DNA of 13,788 bases from UBA1723 sp045641065 (lineage in GTDB: Bacteria; Bacteroidota; Bacteroidia; Bacteroidales; Paludibacteraceae). Positions 13,702 through 13,788 of this stretch are shown piece after piece. The position numbers and the translations under genes were made by a program. The notes under the pieces were generated by a model. It was not told the origin of the DNA, did not search any database, and saw only the letters and a list, made by a program, of their open reading frames with translations. Position 1 is the stretch's first letter, and each line of letters starts with the position of its first letter. The stretch spans positions 1 to 13,788 of the forward strand of contig JAZUGF010000083.1 of assembly GCA_045641065.1 (NCBI GenBank), given 5' to 3'.

Positions 13702-13788
13702 ATTTTAATGTTTTATAATTCGAAAAATATCCTATATTTTCAAGAAATATGAGATATTTTGTACGAAATTTGAAAAATTCAATGAGAT

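Overview
The window looks like a chromosomal segment from a member of the Bacteroidales (Prevotella, Bacteroides or Muribaculaceae-like). The grounds are a moderately AT-rich base composition, Bacteroidetes-type promoter boxes (TAnnTTTG), almost no Shine-Dalgarno sequences, PCMD and calycin-like surface proteins, an AAA-ATPase-like/PD-(D/E)XK protein, and a sirtuin of the type seen in this phylum. No closer assignment can be made from the sequence alone.

Layout. (1) 2-1270, plus strand: the 3' part of an AAA-ATPase-like/PD-(D/E)XK gene, cut by the window edge and closed by a bidirectional terminator at 1297-1330. (2) 7693-1345, minus strand: three genes that look like one operon from a promoter near 7720-7747. 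They encode a PCMD lipoprotein, an outer-membrane beta-barrel protein overlapping it by 17 nt, and, after an intercistronic hairpin, a 1420-residue secreted protein. That protein has a PCMD-like front, a run of calycin-like repeats (two of them about 92% identical) and a C-terminus resembling a type IX secretion signal. (3) 8762-7863, minus: a solitary Rpn-type PD-(D/E)XK nuclease with a 12-bp tandem repeat near its C-terminus. (4) 9230-9046, minus: two identical tRNA-Asn(GTT) genes with their own promoter and a clean terminator. (5) 9340-11490, plus: a PfkB-family sugar/nucleoside kinase, a Cof-type HAD phosphatase and a thioredoxin-like protein lacking the usual Trp before its CGPC site, ending at a strong hairpin. 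(6) 11542-13701, plus: a sirtuin without zinc-finger cysteines, a small lipoprotein overlapping it by ATGA, and a YARHG/DUF3160-type lipoprotein that stops early where a fold-back sequence begins.

The housekeeping part (tRNAs, kinase, HAD, thioredoxin, sirtuin) looks ordinary. The accessory interest lies in the PCMD/barrel/calycin operon, which looks like an uncharacterised cell-surface assembly. It also lies in the regulatory-looking hairpins placed against start codons, and in the truncated DUF3160 gene at the right end, which may mark the edge of an insertion. Functions are inferred from recognisable motifs only; no database search was possible.
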